A DNA stretch of 40,087 nucleotides, taken from contig JAZNZB010000097.1 of NCBI GenBank assembly GCA_045594705.1, positions 1 through 40,087 of the forward strand. Reading direction: 5' to 3'. The translations under genes were made by a program, and so were the position numbers. Shown here in pieces: positions 6,442 through 14,132 of the stretch; position 1 is the stretch's first letter, and each line of letters begins with the position of its first letter. The notes under the pieces are model-generated. The model was not told the DNA's origin and did not search any database. It saw nothing but the letters and a program-made list of their open reading frames with translations. This DNA comes from SVQP01 sp045594705 (GTDB lineage: Bacteria > Bacillota > Clostridia > Oscillospirales > CAG-272).

Positions 6442-7848
6442 ATGGCAAAAGGGGACAGAATCTCAAAGCAAAAATTGAATAACAAGCTAAAAGAGCTTCC
6501 GATTCCCGTTCAGGAGCATTGTACGAGGTGCAAGCTGATCGCCACGTTCCTCTTAGAGCGCATCAAGGGCGAGGATTGGTTCTTTGACCAAAAGCTCAAC
6601 GCAAGCCACATTGCATCTGCGGTGTACTATCACGACATCGGCAAGGTGCGCGTGTCGCGCGAGCACCTGTATGCCGAGCACAGCGTTGCCAAGGCCAAGC
6701 AGGCACTGTACCGCGCGCACGTGGAGCAGGGCGAGCTGCTGGTGGAGCACGAATGTGCCATTGAGCTTTCGGTGTTTGGAGAGCGCAGCTTCGAGACCTA
6801 CGTCAGACAGGCCATCATGGAGCACCACGAGTGCGTCGACGGCTGCGGATTCCCAAAGGGACTGCGCAAGCAGCAGATCTCGGTCACGGGTAAGATCACG
6901 GCCATTGCGGACAAGGTGGACAATTTGTTCTTTGTGGGCGCGACAGAGGTGCGAGACGTTGAGCAGACGCTTGCCAAGCTGGAGGAAATGTCGGGCACGG
7001 AGCTTGACGCCGAGCTGCTTGGTGCCATGCTTGCCGACAAAGAGGCGTTTGTCAGCTTTATTCAATACATAGATACGCGCTATCGCAATAAGCGCAAGAC
7101 CGACAACTACGGACTGCAGCTGCAGTTCAGACCCATCCACAACGTCATTGAGAACGAAACGCGCGAGTATCTGGCGGAGTACGTGATCAATGATCCCTTC
7201 TACGGCAGGGTCAAGCCCGAGGTCTATTTGCCGGTGGCAACCATGGCCTCGCAAACGCCCAGGCTGACGCTCTTGATGATCGAGCGACTTTGCCTGATGC
7301 TGGACCGCGTGCGTGAGCGCGGCGGCGAGATCGCCCCGGTCAGCGTAGCGGTGGAGGCGGCATGCTTTGCCGCAAAGAAATTTGTACCCGACGTGATCAA
7401 GCTGCTCAAAAAGTACGAGATCAAGGACAACGTCATCTGCCTTGTGGTGGACGAGCGCGGCCTTGGCGAGCTTGAGGACGTGGACTTCGGTGCCATCTTC
7501 GCCATGCTGCGAAACGGCGGCTACCGTATGGCCCTGGTCTCCATGAGCGAGGGCTCCACCATGCTCAGCTCACTTGACACGCTGGAGATAGACTACTTGT
7601 TCGTGCATCCGACCTACACGCATAAGCTCAATGCAAACGCAAACGCGTTTGGCGTGGCGTCGGGCGTGATGGAGATCGCGCACAACCTGCACGTTTCCGT
7701 GGTGTTCATGGGAACGGACAGCAGCTCGATCGAAAAAACGCTGCTCAAAATGCATGCGCGATTGGCTCTGGGCGAGCTGTATGGCGCGCCCGTGCGCGAG
7801 ACCGATATGGTCGCCGCAATGGTCAAGAGCGGGGGTGATCCGCTATGA
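6442..7848 (+). CDS. c-di-GMP signalling protein: HD-GYP domain fused to a degenerate EAL-like domain
   Basis: 468 residues. Residues 20-190 form an HD-GYP type domain: HDIGK (64-68), H93 in RAHVEQGELL, HHE (129-131), and DGCGFPKGL (134-142), in which the GYP triad reads GFP, then ADKVD. The metal-binding His and Asp residues are present, so phosphodiesterase activity on c-di-GMP is plausible. Residues about 230-465 follow the EAL fold in overall spacing (RPIHNVIENET, LVVDERGLG, DYLFVHPTY) but lack the E-A-L, D-D-F-G and K-x-D catalytic motifs. That half is probably a non-catalytic binding or sensing domain. No membrane segment is present. The protein links the surface locus to second-messenger control. 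It overlaps the next start by 4 nt (ATGA), so translation is coupled. Confidence 0.8.
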   Translation: MAKGDRISKQKLNNKLKELPIPVQEHCTRCKLIATFLLERIKGEDWFFDQKLNASHIASAVYYHDIGKVRVSREHLYAEHSVAKAKQALYRAHVEQGELLVEHECAIELSVFGERSFETYVRQAIMEHHECVDGCGFPKGLRKQQISVTGKITAIADKVDNLFFVGATEVRDVEQTLAKLEEMSGTELDAELLGAMLADKEAFVSFIQYIDTRYRNKRKTDNYGLQLQFRPIHNVIENETREYLAEYVINDPFYGRVKPEVYLPVATMASQTPRLTLLMIERLCLMLDRVRERGGEIAPVSVAVEAACFAAKKFVPDVIKLLKKYEIKDNVICLVVDERGLGELEDVDFGAIFAMLRNGGYRMALVSMSEGSTMLSSLDTLEIDYLFVHPTYTHKLNANANAFGVASGVMEIAHNLHVSVVFMGTDSSSIEKTLLKMHARLALGELYGAPVRETDMVAAMVKSGGDPL

Positions 7849-8564
7849 GCTTGAAACAGAGCGCGTTTGATCTGTGGTTGCTTGGACTGCGGGAAGCCTT
7901 GCGCGCGGGCAGATGGTACCCATGGCTCAAATTGGGCGCAGCGGTGACGGTCACCGCCATGCTGTCCTTTGTGCTTGCGGGTAGCGTCATTGAAGAAACA
8001 AGCATTTTCACCATTTCTCTGCTGCCCGAGGCAGAGGAAGGGGCGGCGCAGATCTCGCTGAGCGAGACGGCCGACTTTGAAAAGCCTGTCACCGTGTTGG
8101 GAGTGACGGGTATCGACGACATTACTAACATATCAGAAACGTGGTTGCCCGAAGGCTTGGACGAGGTGGACGGCGAACACAACGGACGCGACTACATTGC
8201 CTATACCTTTTACGTCAAAAACGTAGGGGAAAAGGCAGCGACCCTGACCGAGCAGATCCATTTGGACAGTGCAGTGCTGGGAGCGGAGCAGGCTATACGC
8301 ATCAAGGTGTATCGCAATGGCCAACCCACCACCTACGCAAAGCAAGCCGCAAACGGACTGCCCGAGCCCGCAACGACCCCATTTGAAAGCGAGGAGATCA
8401 TTGCACACAATGACACTCCCGATTTCAAGCCCGGCGATACCGTTAAGTATACTCTTGTCATTTGGTTGGAAGGCGATGATCCCGAATGCCTCGATAACAT
8501 CAAGGGAGGTAACGTGAAAATGTCGATGACGTTTACGGTACAGGAACAAGAACCGCAGCCTTAG
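7845..8564 (+). CDS. Membrane-anchored surface-locus protein with the C-terminal W-[VL]-[ED]-G-x-D motif
   Basis: 239 residues. A cytoplasmic N-terminus (1-26) is followed by one hydrophobic segment (about 27-46) and an extracellular beta-rich part. Unlike its paralogues, it has no A-W-F motif after the membrane segment, so it may remain a membrane-anchored initiator or anchor subunit. The middle (YTFYVKNVGEKAATLTEQI, 128-146) resembles the DUF11/TasA-type segment in which exported subunits pair strands. The C-terminal IWLEGDDPECLDN is the motif shared with the proteins at 8718, 14092, 15016 and 16436. Start codon overlap with the HD-GYP gene implies coupled translation. I found no close functional match. 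Confidence 0.75.
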   Translation: MSLKQSAFDLWLLGLREALRAGRWYPWLKLGAAVTVTAMLSFVLAGSVIEETSIFTISLLPEAEEGAAQISLSETADFEKPVTVLGVTGIDDITNISETWLPEGLDEVDGEHNGRDYIAYTFYVKNVGEKAATLTEQIHLDSAVLGAEQAIRIKVYRNGQPTTYAKQAANGLPEPATTPFESEEIIAHNDTPDFKPGDTVKYTLVIWLEGDDPECLDNIKGGNVKMSMTFTVQEQEPQP

Positions 8565-8717
8565 GCTGAGCCTCGGCGAAAACTTCTGCCGCGGCGTGAG
8601 CAATTCGCTCGCCCCCCGGTCCTTACGCACCTGCATTTTTACGCGAGTGATTCGCGGCAACCAACCCAAATGACAAAGATATAAAAAACAAAAAATTTTG
8701 ATAAGGAGAATAACACA

Positions 8718-9536
8718 ATGAAAAAGCAATTTAGAACAGCTATGCTGTCCTCCATTTGCCTGCTGATCGTTGGCGTATTGTCTCTGACCGGTGTAACTTA
8801 TGCATGGTTCTCTGCTGGTACTGATGCAACGATTGAAGGCATGGATGTTACCGTTACCACTTCCGAAGGTGGCATCGAAGTTTGGGATGCAACAAACAGC
8901 AAATGGGCTTCTAAGATTACTATGAGTACTGGTTTAACTAATGTAAGCCCGGTATCCACAGCAAATGGAGTAAACTTCTTTACAGGAACAATTAACGAAG
9001 AAGACTCCAACCAAATTGTGACTGCTGCTTCCACAACTAGTAATTACTACACCAATACGCTGCGTATCAGAAATACAGGTGCAGAAGATCTTGATATAAA
9101 CATGGCTGGTAGTACTATCACCGCTAAGACATGGGAAGAGGGCGACACATTCAAAGATAATGCTATCTTTAAGGCGGCAAGAATTTATATCAAGTACACG
9201 AAGCCTGCAGCGGATGAGGACTCTGAGGATGAAGTTATTGAATACTTCTTTGCCCCGCATGATGATGGTACTACTTACTATGGCGTCAAAGCAGCTTCCA
9301 AAGGAAATGGTACAGATGGTGCAGATGTGTACTTTGACATCAACACTGAAAATGCTACCTATACGACTGCAATTACTCCCGTCGGCGCTGATGAATGTAT
9401 CATTAGTTTGCCTGCAAGCGGAGAGGTAGTTGAAGTATATATCGCTGTATGGGTAGAAGGTCAAGATCCCGATTGCAATAACAATACTGCTAATGGCGCG
9501 TTTGACATTCTTCTGCAGTTCACCAAGGCTGAATAA
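8718..9536 (+). CDS. SipW-cognate exported protein, probable major surface subunit (TasA-like)
   Basis: 272 residues; strong AAGGAG 11 nt before the ATG. The N-terminus is a classic SipW-cognate signal: basic MKKQFR, a hydrophobic core (9-26), then GVTYAWFSAGTDATIEG (25-41). The mature part is beta-rich and acidic (TNTLRIRNTGAEDLDINMAG), like TasA/CalY fibre subunits. It ends in AVWVEGQDPDCNNN, the motif shared with four neighbours, and has a Cys pair (DEC, PDC) that could form a disulfide. Codon and base use differ from its neighbours (AT-richer, with preferred codons for Asn, Lys, Thr and Gly), which suggests very high expression. It has roomy intergenic spaces on both sides and a stable hairpin after it, again as for a dominant subunit. 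The signal class is clear, fibre formation is inferred. Confidence 0.8.
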   Translation: MKKQFRTAMLSSICLLIVGVLSLTGVTYAWFSAGTDATIEGMDVTVTTSEGGIEVWDATNSKWASKITMSTGLTNVSPVSTANGVNFFTGTINEEDSNQIVTAASTTSNYYTNTLRIRNTGAEDLDINMAGSTITAKTWEEGDTFKDNAIFKAARIYIKYTKPAADEDSEDEVIEYFFAPHDDGTTYYGVKAASKGNGTDGADVYFDINTENATYTTAITPVGADECIISLPASGEVVEVYIAVWVEGQDPDCNNNTANGAFDILLQFTKAE

Positions 9537-9593
9537 TTACCTACCAAGTTAAAGTTTATCGAGGCTGACTTTAATTTTTAAGTTGACGGATAA

Positions 9594-9620
9594 CCCGAGG
9601 CGGCCAAATGCCGTCTCGGG
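9594..9620 (+). other. Stable 11-bp hairpin after the major-subunit gene
   Basis: CCCGAGGCGGC (9594-9604), loop CAAAT, GCCGTCTCGGG (9610-9620), with one wobble. No T-tract follows, so it is not a standard intrinsic terminator. It may protect the 3' end of the upstream mRNA or mark a processing site, making the subunit mRNA more abundant than the downstream genes. The rest of 9537-9779 holds no gene. Confidence 0.65.
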
Positions 9621-9779
9621 GTCGTCTGCAAAATGCAAACCACTCAATATCTCAAAAAAATCCCTGCCATGGGGCAGAAAAACAAGCAAAAAAGACTGCG
9701 TTGGGAAAAGCTTTATATACTTTATATATTAAATGAAATTTTGTGCAACGCACAGGAAGGTTAAAAGGAGAATCGTACC

Positions 9780-10472
9780 ATGAAAACGTTGAAGAAAATC
9801 GGAGACATTGCGCTGGATGTTGTGATCGTGCTTGTGTTCTTGGTATCTGTCGTTCTGATCATTTCGAACCTGACTACCAAAGAGGGAGAGCAGCCCAACG
9901 TGTTCGGGTACGTAATCAATGCCGTACAGTCCGAATCTATGTCGGGCACGTTTGAAAAGGGAGCTGTCGTCATTGCAAAGATTCCGGATGAAAATACTGA
10001 GATCGTTGTGGGCGAGAGCATCGTTTCGTTTGAGCAGCGCCAAGGCGATATCATTTTTATGAATACGCACCGCGTTGTCAATTCCAGAGAAGAAAACGGT
10101 CTGACGCTTTATCAGACCCAAGGTGACAATCGTGAGATATGCCCCGAGCCTGACGCCGCATGGAAGTCCATGGGTGATATCAAGGCGGTATACGTATTCC
10201 ATATCCCGGTTGTCGGTGCTGTCATTGACTTTATCAAAAAGCCGATCGGCTTTATCATTTGCTTAGTGCTCCCGCTGCTTGCCTTTATCGGTTATCAGAT
10301 TTATAAGCTGGTCACCACTTACATGCAGGCAAAGAGAGAGCAGATCCTTGAAGAGGCCAAGGAAGGCGTTTCCGAGGATGCAAAGGACGCCATCATCAAG
10401 GAATACCTTGAAAAGCTTAAGGCCGAAGAGGCTGCCAAGCAGGCTGACAAGGACGAGAACAAGTCCGAATAA
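9780..10472 (+). CDS. sipW: SipW-like (ER-type) signal peptidase I, first copy
   Basis: 230 residues with AAGGAG upstream. One N-terminal membrane helix (about 11-30), an outer catalytic domain, and a second helix (about 155-180), followed by a charged cytoplasmic coil (183-230). The catalytic motif is SESMSGTF with Ser53. The general base position has THRVV with His97, not Lys, which is the mark of the ER/archaeal class to which Bacillus SipW belongs. TQGDN carries Asp116. SipW enzymes cleave dedicated substrates with the A-W-F type signal. It lies directly after the probable major subunit, as in tapA-sipW-tasA, so that protein is its likely substrate. The long coiled C-terminal tail is unusual and could contact the cytoplasmic proteins encoded next. 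Confidence 0.88.
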   Translation: MKTLKKIGDIALDVVIVLVFLVSVVLIISNLTTKEGEQPNVFGYVINAVQSESMSGTFEKGAVVIAKIPDENTEIVVGESIVSFEQRQGDIIFMNTHRVVNSREENGLTLYQTQGDNREICPEPDAAWKSMGDIKAVYVFHIPVVGAVIDFIKKPIGFIICLVLPLLAFIGYQIYKLVTTYMQAKREQILEEAKEGVSEDAKDAIIKEYLEKLKAEEAAKQADKDENKSE

Positions 10473-10574
10473 TACGTTACTATATATCTATTGAGTTGCA
10501 AGCTACGCTGAGCATTCAGCGACTACATAATTCGCATATCCCTATTATTTGAGTACAGGAAGAGGACGAATATA

Positions 10575-12104
10575 ATGGAATCATACGTACAGTTTTTATT
10601 TGAAATATTGCGCCAGTTCTTTGGCGGATTCTGGACCGTCATATCCGGATTTTTCTCCGGCCTTCTTGACGTGGTCAACGTCCTCGACTATTTTGCTATT
10701 TTAGACAAGTACAAGGGCGGCTTTAACGTCGTGGCGTGGATCCTTGCCATTCTCACCATTCTGGTCATGATCGCTTTGCTGGCGGCCTTTGTGGTGATCA
10801 TTGTCTGGGTCATTCGCCGTCGCATTCATGCGCACAAGGCCGTCGAAAACCAAATGGCACTGCTGGACGAGGTCGGCAAGCTGAATGCGCAGGTCATTCG
10901 CCTGACCAAGGAGAAGGACAGAATTCTTGCCATCAAGGCAGGTGCGCCCGGTCTTCCTTATTCGGGTGACGGCAGCGGTGCAGGCGGCGACGAGAGTGCC
11001 TCTGTGCTCAAGGAGGGCGAGAGCCGCTTCTATAAGCTGACGCAGGTGGATGCGCAGTACGCAGAGTACGACCGCGCGTCCGAGCAATTTGATAACGAGA
11101 TCACGCTGGAGGGCATTTGCGACCGTTTCCGCGATTATGCATGCTCGCGCATGGGTCTTTATTATGAGATCCGTGTCATCCGCCTGTTTTTGGCGGCGTT
11201 CTCCTCTACGCGTCTGATCATTCTGCAGGGTATTTCGGGTACAGGTAAAACCTCTCTGCCTTATGCGTGGGGTAAATTCTTGGAAAACGATACCCAGATC
11301 GCATCGGTGCAGCCCTCCTGGCGTGACCGAAGCGAGCTGTTCGGCTACTTCAACGAGTTCACCAAGCGTTTCTCCGAGACCGAGGTGCTCAAGAGAATGT
11401 ACGAGGCGACCTACACCGACAAGGTGTACTTGACCATCCTTGACGAGATGAACATTGCAAGAGTGGAGTATTACTTTGCGGAAATGCTCTCTATCCTGGA
11501 AATGCCCTCGCGTGAGGAATGGGTGGTTGACTTAGTGCCCAGCGGTTGGCCCACCGACCCCAAGCACATTGAAAACGGCCGCTTTGTTCTCCCCGAGAAC
11601 ATGTGGTACGTAGGCACGGCAAACAACGACGACTCGACCTTCGCCATCTCGGACAAGGTCTACGACCGTGCAATTCCGATCAACATTGATACCAAGGGCG
11701 TCAAATTTGAAGCACCCTATACCGAAAATCTCAACCTGTCGTACAAGCACCTTGAGGACATGTTCGCCAAGGCCAAGGAGGAGAACAAGGTCGGCGAGGA
11801 AACGCTGGCCAAGATCGCCCGGCTTGACGACTACGTCATTGAGCATTTCCGTCTGGCATTCGGTAACCGTATTGTCAAGCAGCTGCGTGATTTCGTTCCC
11901 GTATACGTGGCTTGCGGCGGCACTGAGGTGGACGGACTGGACTACGTTCTGACAAACAAGATCTTCCGTAAGTTTGAGGGCCTGAACCTTGCCTTCATTC
12001 GTGACGAGATCGACGGCCTGATCGCATATCTCTCCGAGCTGTTCGGCGAGGAAAACATGCAGGAGGCCAAGGCATATCTGCGCAGACTCAAAAAGCTGGT
12101 GTAA
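10575..12104 (+). CDS. Membrane-anchored McrB-like AAA+ ATPase
   Basis: 509 residues. Residues 1-45 are amphipathic and hydrophobic, 52-80 a strong membrane helix followed by RRR, 88-120 a coiled coil, 125-145 a Gly/Ser linker, and 180-500 an AAA+ domain of the McrB/MoxR type. Walker A is GISGTGKT (219-226), Walker B LTILDEMN (287-293 region, Asp290/Glu291), followed by IARVEYYFAEMLSILE as in McrB proteins. Sensor 1 is GTANNDDSTF (347-356), with the DKVYDRA arginine at 365. McrB normally is a soluble GTPase in restriction; here there is a membrane anchor and no DNA-binding domain. The operon position between a signal peptidase and SipW substrates suggests that it powers assembly or export. 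This is inference. Its partner is encoded 36 nt downstream. Confidence 0.85.
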   Translation: MESYVQFLFEILRQFFGGFWTVISGFFSGLLDVVNVLDYFAILDKYKGGFNVVAWILAILTILVMIALLAAFVVIIVWVIRRRIHAHKAVENQMALLDEVGKLNAQVIRLTKEKDRILAIKAGAPGLPYSGDGSGAGGDESASVLKEGESRFYKLTQVDAQYAEYDRASEQFDNEITLEGICDRFRDYACSRMGLYYEIRVIRLFLAAFSSTRLIILQGISGTGKTSLPYAWGKFLENDTQIASVQPSWRDRSELFGYFNEFTKRFSETEVLKRMYEATYTDKVYLTILDEMNIARVEYYFAEMLSILEMPSREEWVVDLVPSGWPTDPKHIENGRFVLPENMWYVGTANNDDSTFAISDKVYDRAIPINIDTKGVKFEAPYTENLNLSYKHLEDMFAKAKEENKVGEETLAKIARLDDYVIEHFRLAFGNRIVKQLRDFVPVYVACGGTEVDGLDYVLTNKIFRKFEGLNLAFIRDEIDGLIAYLSELFGEENMQEAKAYLRRLKKLV

Positions 12105-12140
12105 GCCGGTCAAATTTATCATGATGGGAGGTGAGCCGCC

Positions 12141-14132
12141 GTGGCAGAATTCAAGAGCACGCAGCTTGAGGAATATTATCAGCAGTTTACACAGAATTTT
12201 TTGGGGCGACTCACCTCTGCCGATTTCCATAAGTATTTTATCAATGCCATCAAGAGCGGCGAGTGCAATATCTCTCTGTACGAGAAATTCGTGGAGAGAA
12301 CGGTGGATCTGTCCTGGGTCGAAATGATCGAGGATAGCATCGTGGCACTGGACACCATCATTCGTACGCCGCAGCGTTATATCAAAAACGAGGAGGAGAT
12401 CGTTCCCATTGAAATGGTCAGAACGGTCAGCACCGAGTCGATCCGCCATCTGGCGCAGCACACCAATATGATCGCCATGGTCAAGGGCGACGAGGTCACT
12501 CCGCAGCGCATGCTGAATATTGTCAAGGAAGAAAGCTTTGACACCTACGAGAACAGATTTATCTACACGCTGCTTGGAAAGCTGGACTACTTCCTTGATA
12601 AGCGTTTGCAGTCGCTGCTGACCGGCAGTGACATGCAGGACATGTTTGAGATCAAGGTGGACGGCAACTGCGAGGCAGGGCACGATCAGCTCAAATATGG
12701 TCTCAATCTGGTTTGCACCACGCCGCACGTGGAGCTTGGTGAAGAGCACATGCGTGTGGATGCGGATATCACGCAGCTCAATTCGATCCAGAGAATCGAG
12801 CGCGTCAGAAAAATTCTGTATAATTTTCAGGGCTCTGCTCTGATCAAGTCATTGGCGGGCTGTGCGCTTGTGCGCCCTCCGCTGAATATGACCAACGTGC
12901 TTAAGAAAAATCCGAATTTCCGTAAGGCGGTTGACCTTTGGATGTTCGTGGAGCAATATAACGAGGTGGGATACAGCGTCAGCCACGTAGAAAGACAGGC
13001 CACCCCCTCGGAAACGTATCTGGACGAAATGTTCTCGGTGCTGGCGTTGCAGTACGTCATGCTCAAAAAGCACACCGGCAGCATGGAGGAGCTGGGGGAT
13101 TACTCCGAGCGCAAGCAGGAGACCGAGCTCAATATTGTCAAGAAGGATATCGACGATATCATCGATAGCTACGATATGGAGGTCGATGAGATCCGCCGCG
13201 TATTTATCGACCGCTTGGAGCGCAAAAAGCAGAAGGAGCGCACGCAGTTCAATAAGATCAAGGACGTACTCAGCCGCACCATGTCGCTTGAGGCGGAAAA
13301 GATCGCAGAGGAGAACAAGCAGCGCGCCATCCGCGCCAAGAAGCGCGAGGAAAAGAGAAAGCAAGAGCAGGCTCGTCTTGCCGCGCTGGAGAAAAAGCGT
13401 TTGGAGGAAGAGCTGCTTGCAAAGCAAGCTGAAGAAGCAAGACTTGCCGAGGAAGCTCGCCTTGCAGAGGAAGCAAGACTTGCCGAGGAAGCTCGCCTTG
13501 CAGAAGAGGCGAAGCTTGCAGAAGATGCCGGCGTAGCCGAGGAAGTCCCCGCCGAGGAAGTACCCGCAGAAGAAGTACCCGCGGAGGAAGTACCCGAGGA
13601 AGTACCCGCCGAGGAAGTACCCGAGGAAGTGCCTGCGGAGGAAGTACCCGCTGAGGAAACACCTGCCGAGGAAGTACCCGCCGAGGAAACACCTACGGAG
13701 GAGCCCAAGCCGGCAGAGGAAAAGCCGGAAGAAGAAAAGCCGGAAGAGGTCAAGAAAGAGCAAGAGCCTGTCAAGCCGGCAGCGCAGAAGAAGGAAAAAT
13801 CCACCTTCTCGCTCAGAGATCTGTTTGGCAAAAAGCAGCCTAAGAAAAAGGCTGAGCCTAAGCCCGAGCCCAAGGTCGAGCCCAAGGTCGAGCCTAAGGT
13901 CGAGCCTAAGGTCGAGCCTAAGCCGGTGCAGCCGCCCGTGCCCAAGCCCAGACCCAAGCCCGAGCCCAAGCCGGAATTCATCCCCGTGATCCCCAAGATC
14001 GAGCCCAAGCCGTCTACCAAGAAGCAGTACGATCCTTCCAGAAAGAAGAAGAGGAACAAGCATAGAGTACAAGCGCAAAAAAGGGAGCAGAATGATGAAC
14101 AACGTCAAGAAAGGCGCGCGGATCAAGATTAA
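12141..14132 (+). CDS. McrC/DUF2357-like N-terminal domain with coiled coil and Glu/Pro, Lys/Pro repeats
   Basis: 663 residues from a GTG start at 12141, chosen for GGGAGGTG 7 nt upstream. Residues 1-340 are globular. The segment TESIRHLAQHTNMI (98-111), followed by EESFDTYENRFIYTLL (130-145), matches the pattern of DUF2357, the N-terminal part of McrC-like partners of McrB ATPases. I see no PD-(D/E)xK nuclease motif after it. Instead there is a charged coiled coil (about 345-430), EEARLAEE repeats (about 430-465), VPAEE repeats (about 468-520), a KPEPKVEPK region (about 570-610) and a basic tail. No signal peptide or membrane helix is present, so it is cytoplasmic. It probably works with the AAA+ protein, the repeats acting as spacer or scaffold. 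The family link is moderate in confidence. It overlaps the next gene by 41 nt. Confidence 0.65.
   Translation: MAEFKSTQLEEYYQQFTQNFLGRLTSADFHKYFINAIKSGECNISLYEKFVERTVDLSWVEMIEDSIVALDTIIRTPQRYIKNEEEIVPIEMVRTVSTESIRHLAQHTNMIAMVKGDEVTPQRMLNIVKEESFDTYENRFIYTLLGKLDYFLDKRLQSLLTGSDMQDMFEIKVDGNCEAGHDQLKYGLNLVCTTPHVELGEEHMRVDADITQLNSIQRIERVRKILYNFQGSALIKSLAGCALVRPPLNMTNVLKKNPNFRKAVDLWMFVEQYNEVGYSVSHVERQATPSETYLDEMFSVLALQYVMLKKHTGSMEELGDYSERKQETELNIVKKDIDDIIDSYDMEVDEIRRVFIDRLERKKQKERTQFNKIKDVLSRTMSLEAEKIAEENKQRAIRAKKREEKRKQEQARLAALEKKRLEEELLAKQAEEARLAEEARLAEEARLAEEARLAEEAKLAEDAGVAEEVPAEEVPAEEVPAEEVPEEVPAEEVPEEVPAEEVPAEETPAEEVPAEETPTEEPKPAEEKPEEEKPEEVKKEQEPVKPAAQKKEKSTFSLRDLFGKKQPKKKAEPKPEPKVEPKVEPKVEPKVEPKPVQPPVPKPRPKPEPKPEFIPVIPKIEPKPSTKKQYDPSRKKKRNKHRVQAQKREQNDEQRQERRADQD
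13434..13505 (+). repeat. 36-bp tandem repeat inside the DUF2357-like gene
   Basis: Two nearly identical 36-bp units encode EARLAEEARLAE. The near-identity at DNA level, not just protein level, points to recent duplication and possible length variation. Confidence 0.7.
13541..13700 (+). repeat. 15-bp tandem repeats encoding VPAEE
   Basis: About ten copies, some shortened, of a unit like GAGGAAGTACCCGCC encode (E)VPAEE and EVPEE. Likely prone to slippage in steps that keep the frame. Confidence 0.75.
13865..13923 (+). repeat. 12-bp tandem repeats encoding KVEP
   Basis: GAGCCCAAGGTC and its GAGCCTAAGGTC variant occur about five times in a row, encoding EPKV. They are followed by a looser Pro/Lys-rich stretch. 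Confidence 0.7.

Noticed and set aside
9594..9620. Intrinsic terminator after the major subunit
   Set aside because: The stem is strong, but no T-tract follows; kept as a hairpin only.
12849..14126. Long minus-strand frames over the repeat-rich gene
   Set aside because: Low-complexity Leu/Gly/Arg or Ser/Ala translations arising from the repeats; no start signals.
10575..14132. McrBC-type restriction or defence system
   Set aside because: The ATPase has a membrane anchor and no DNA-binding domain, the partner shows no nuclease motif, and both sit inside an export operon. A defence role is not excluded but is not the best reading.
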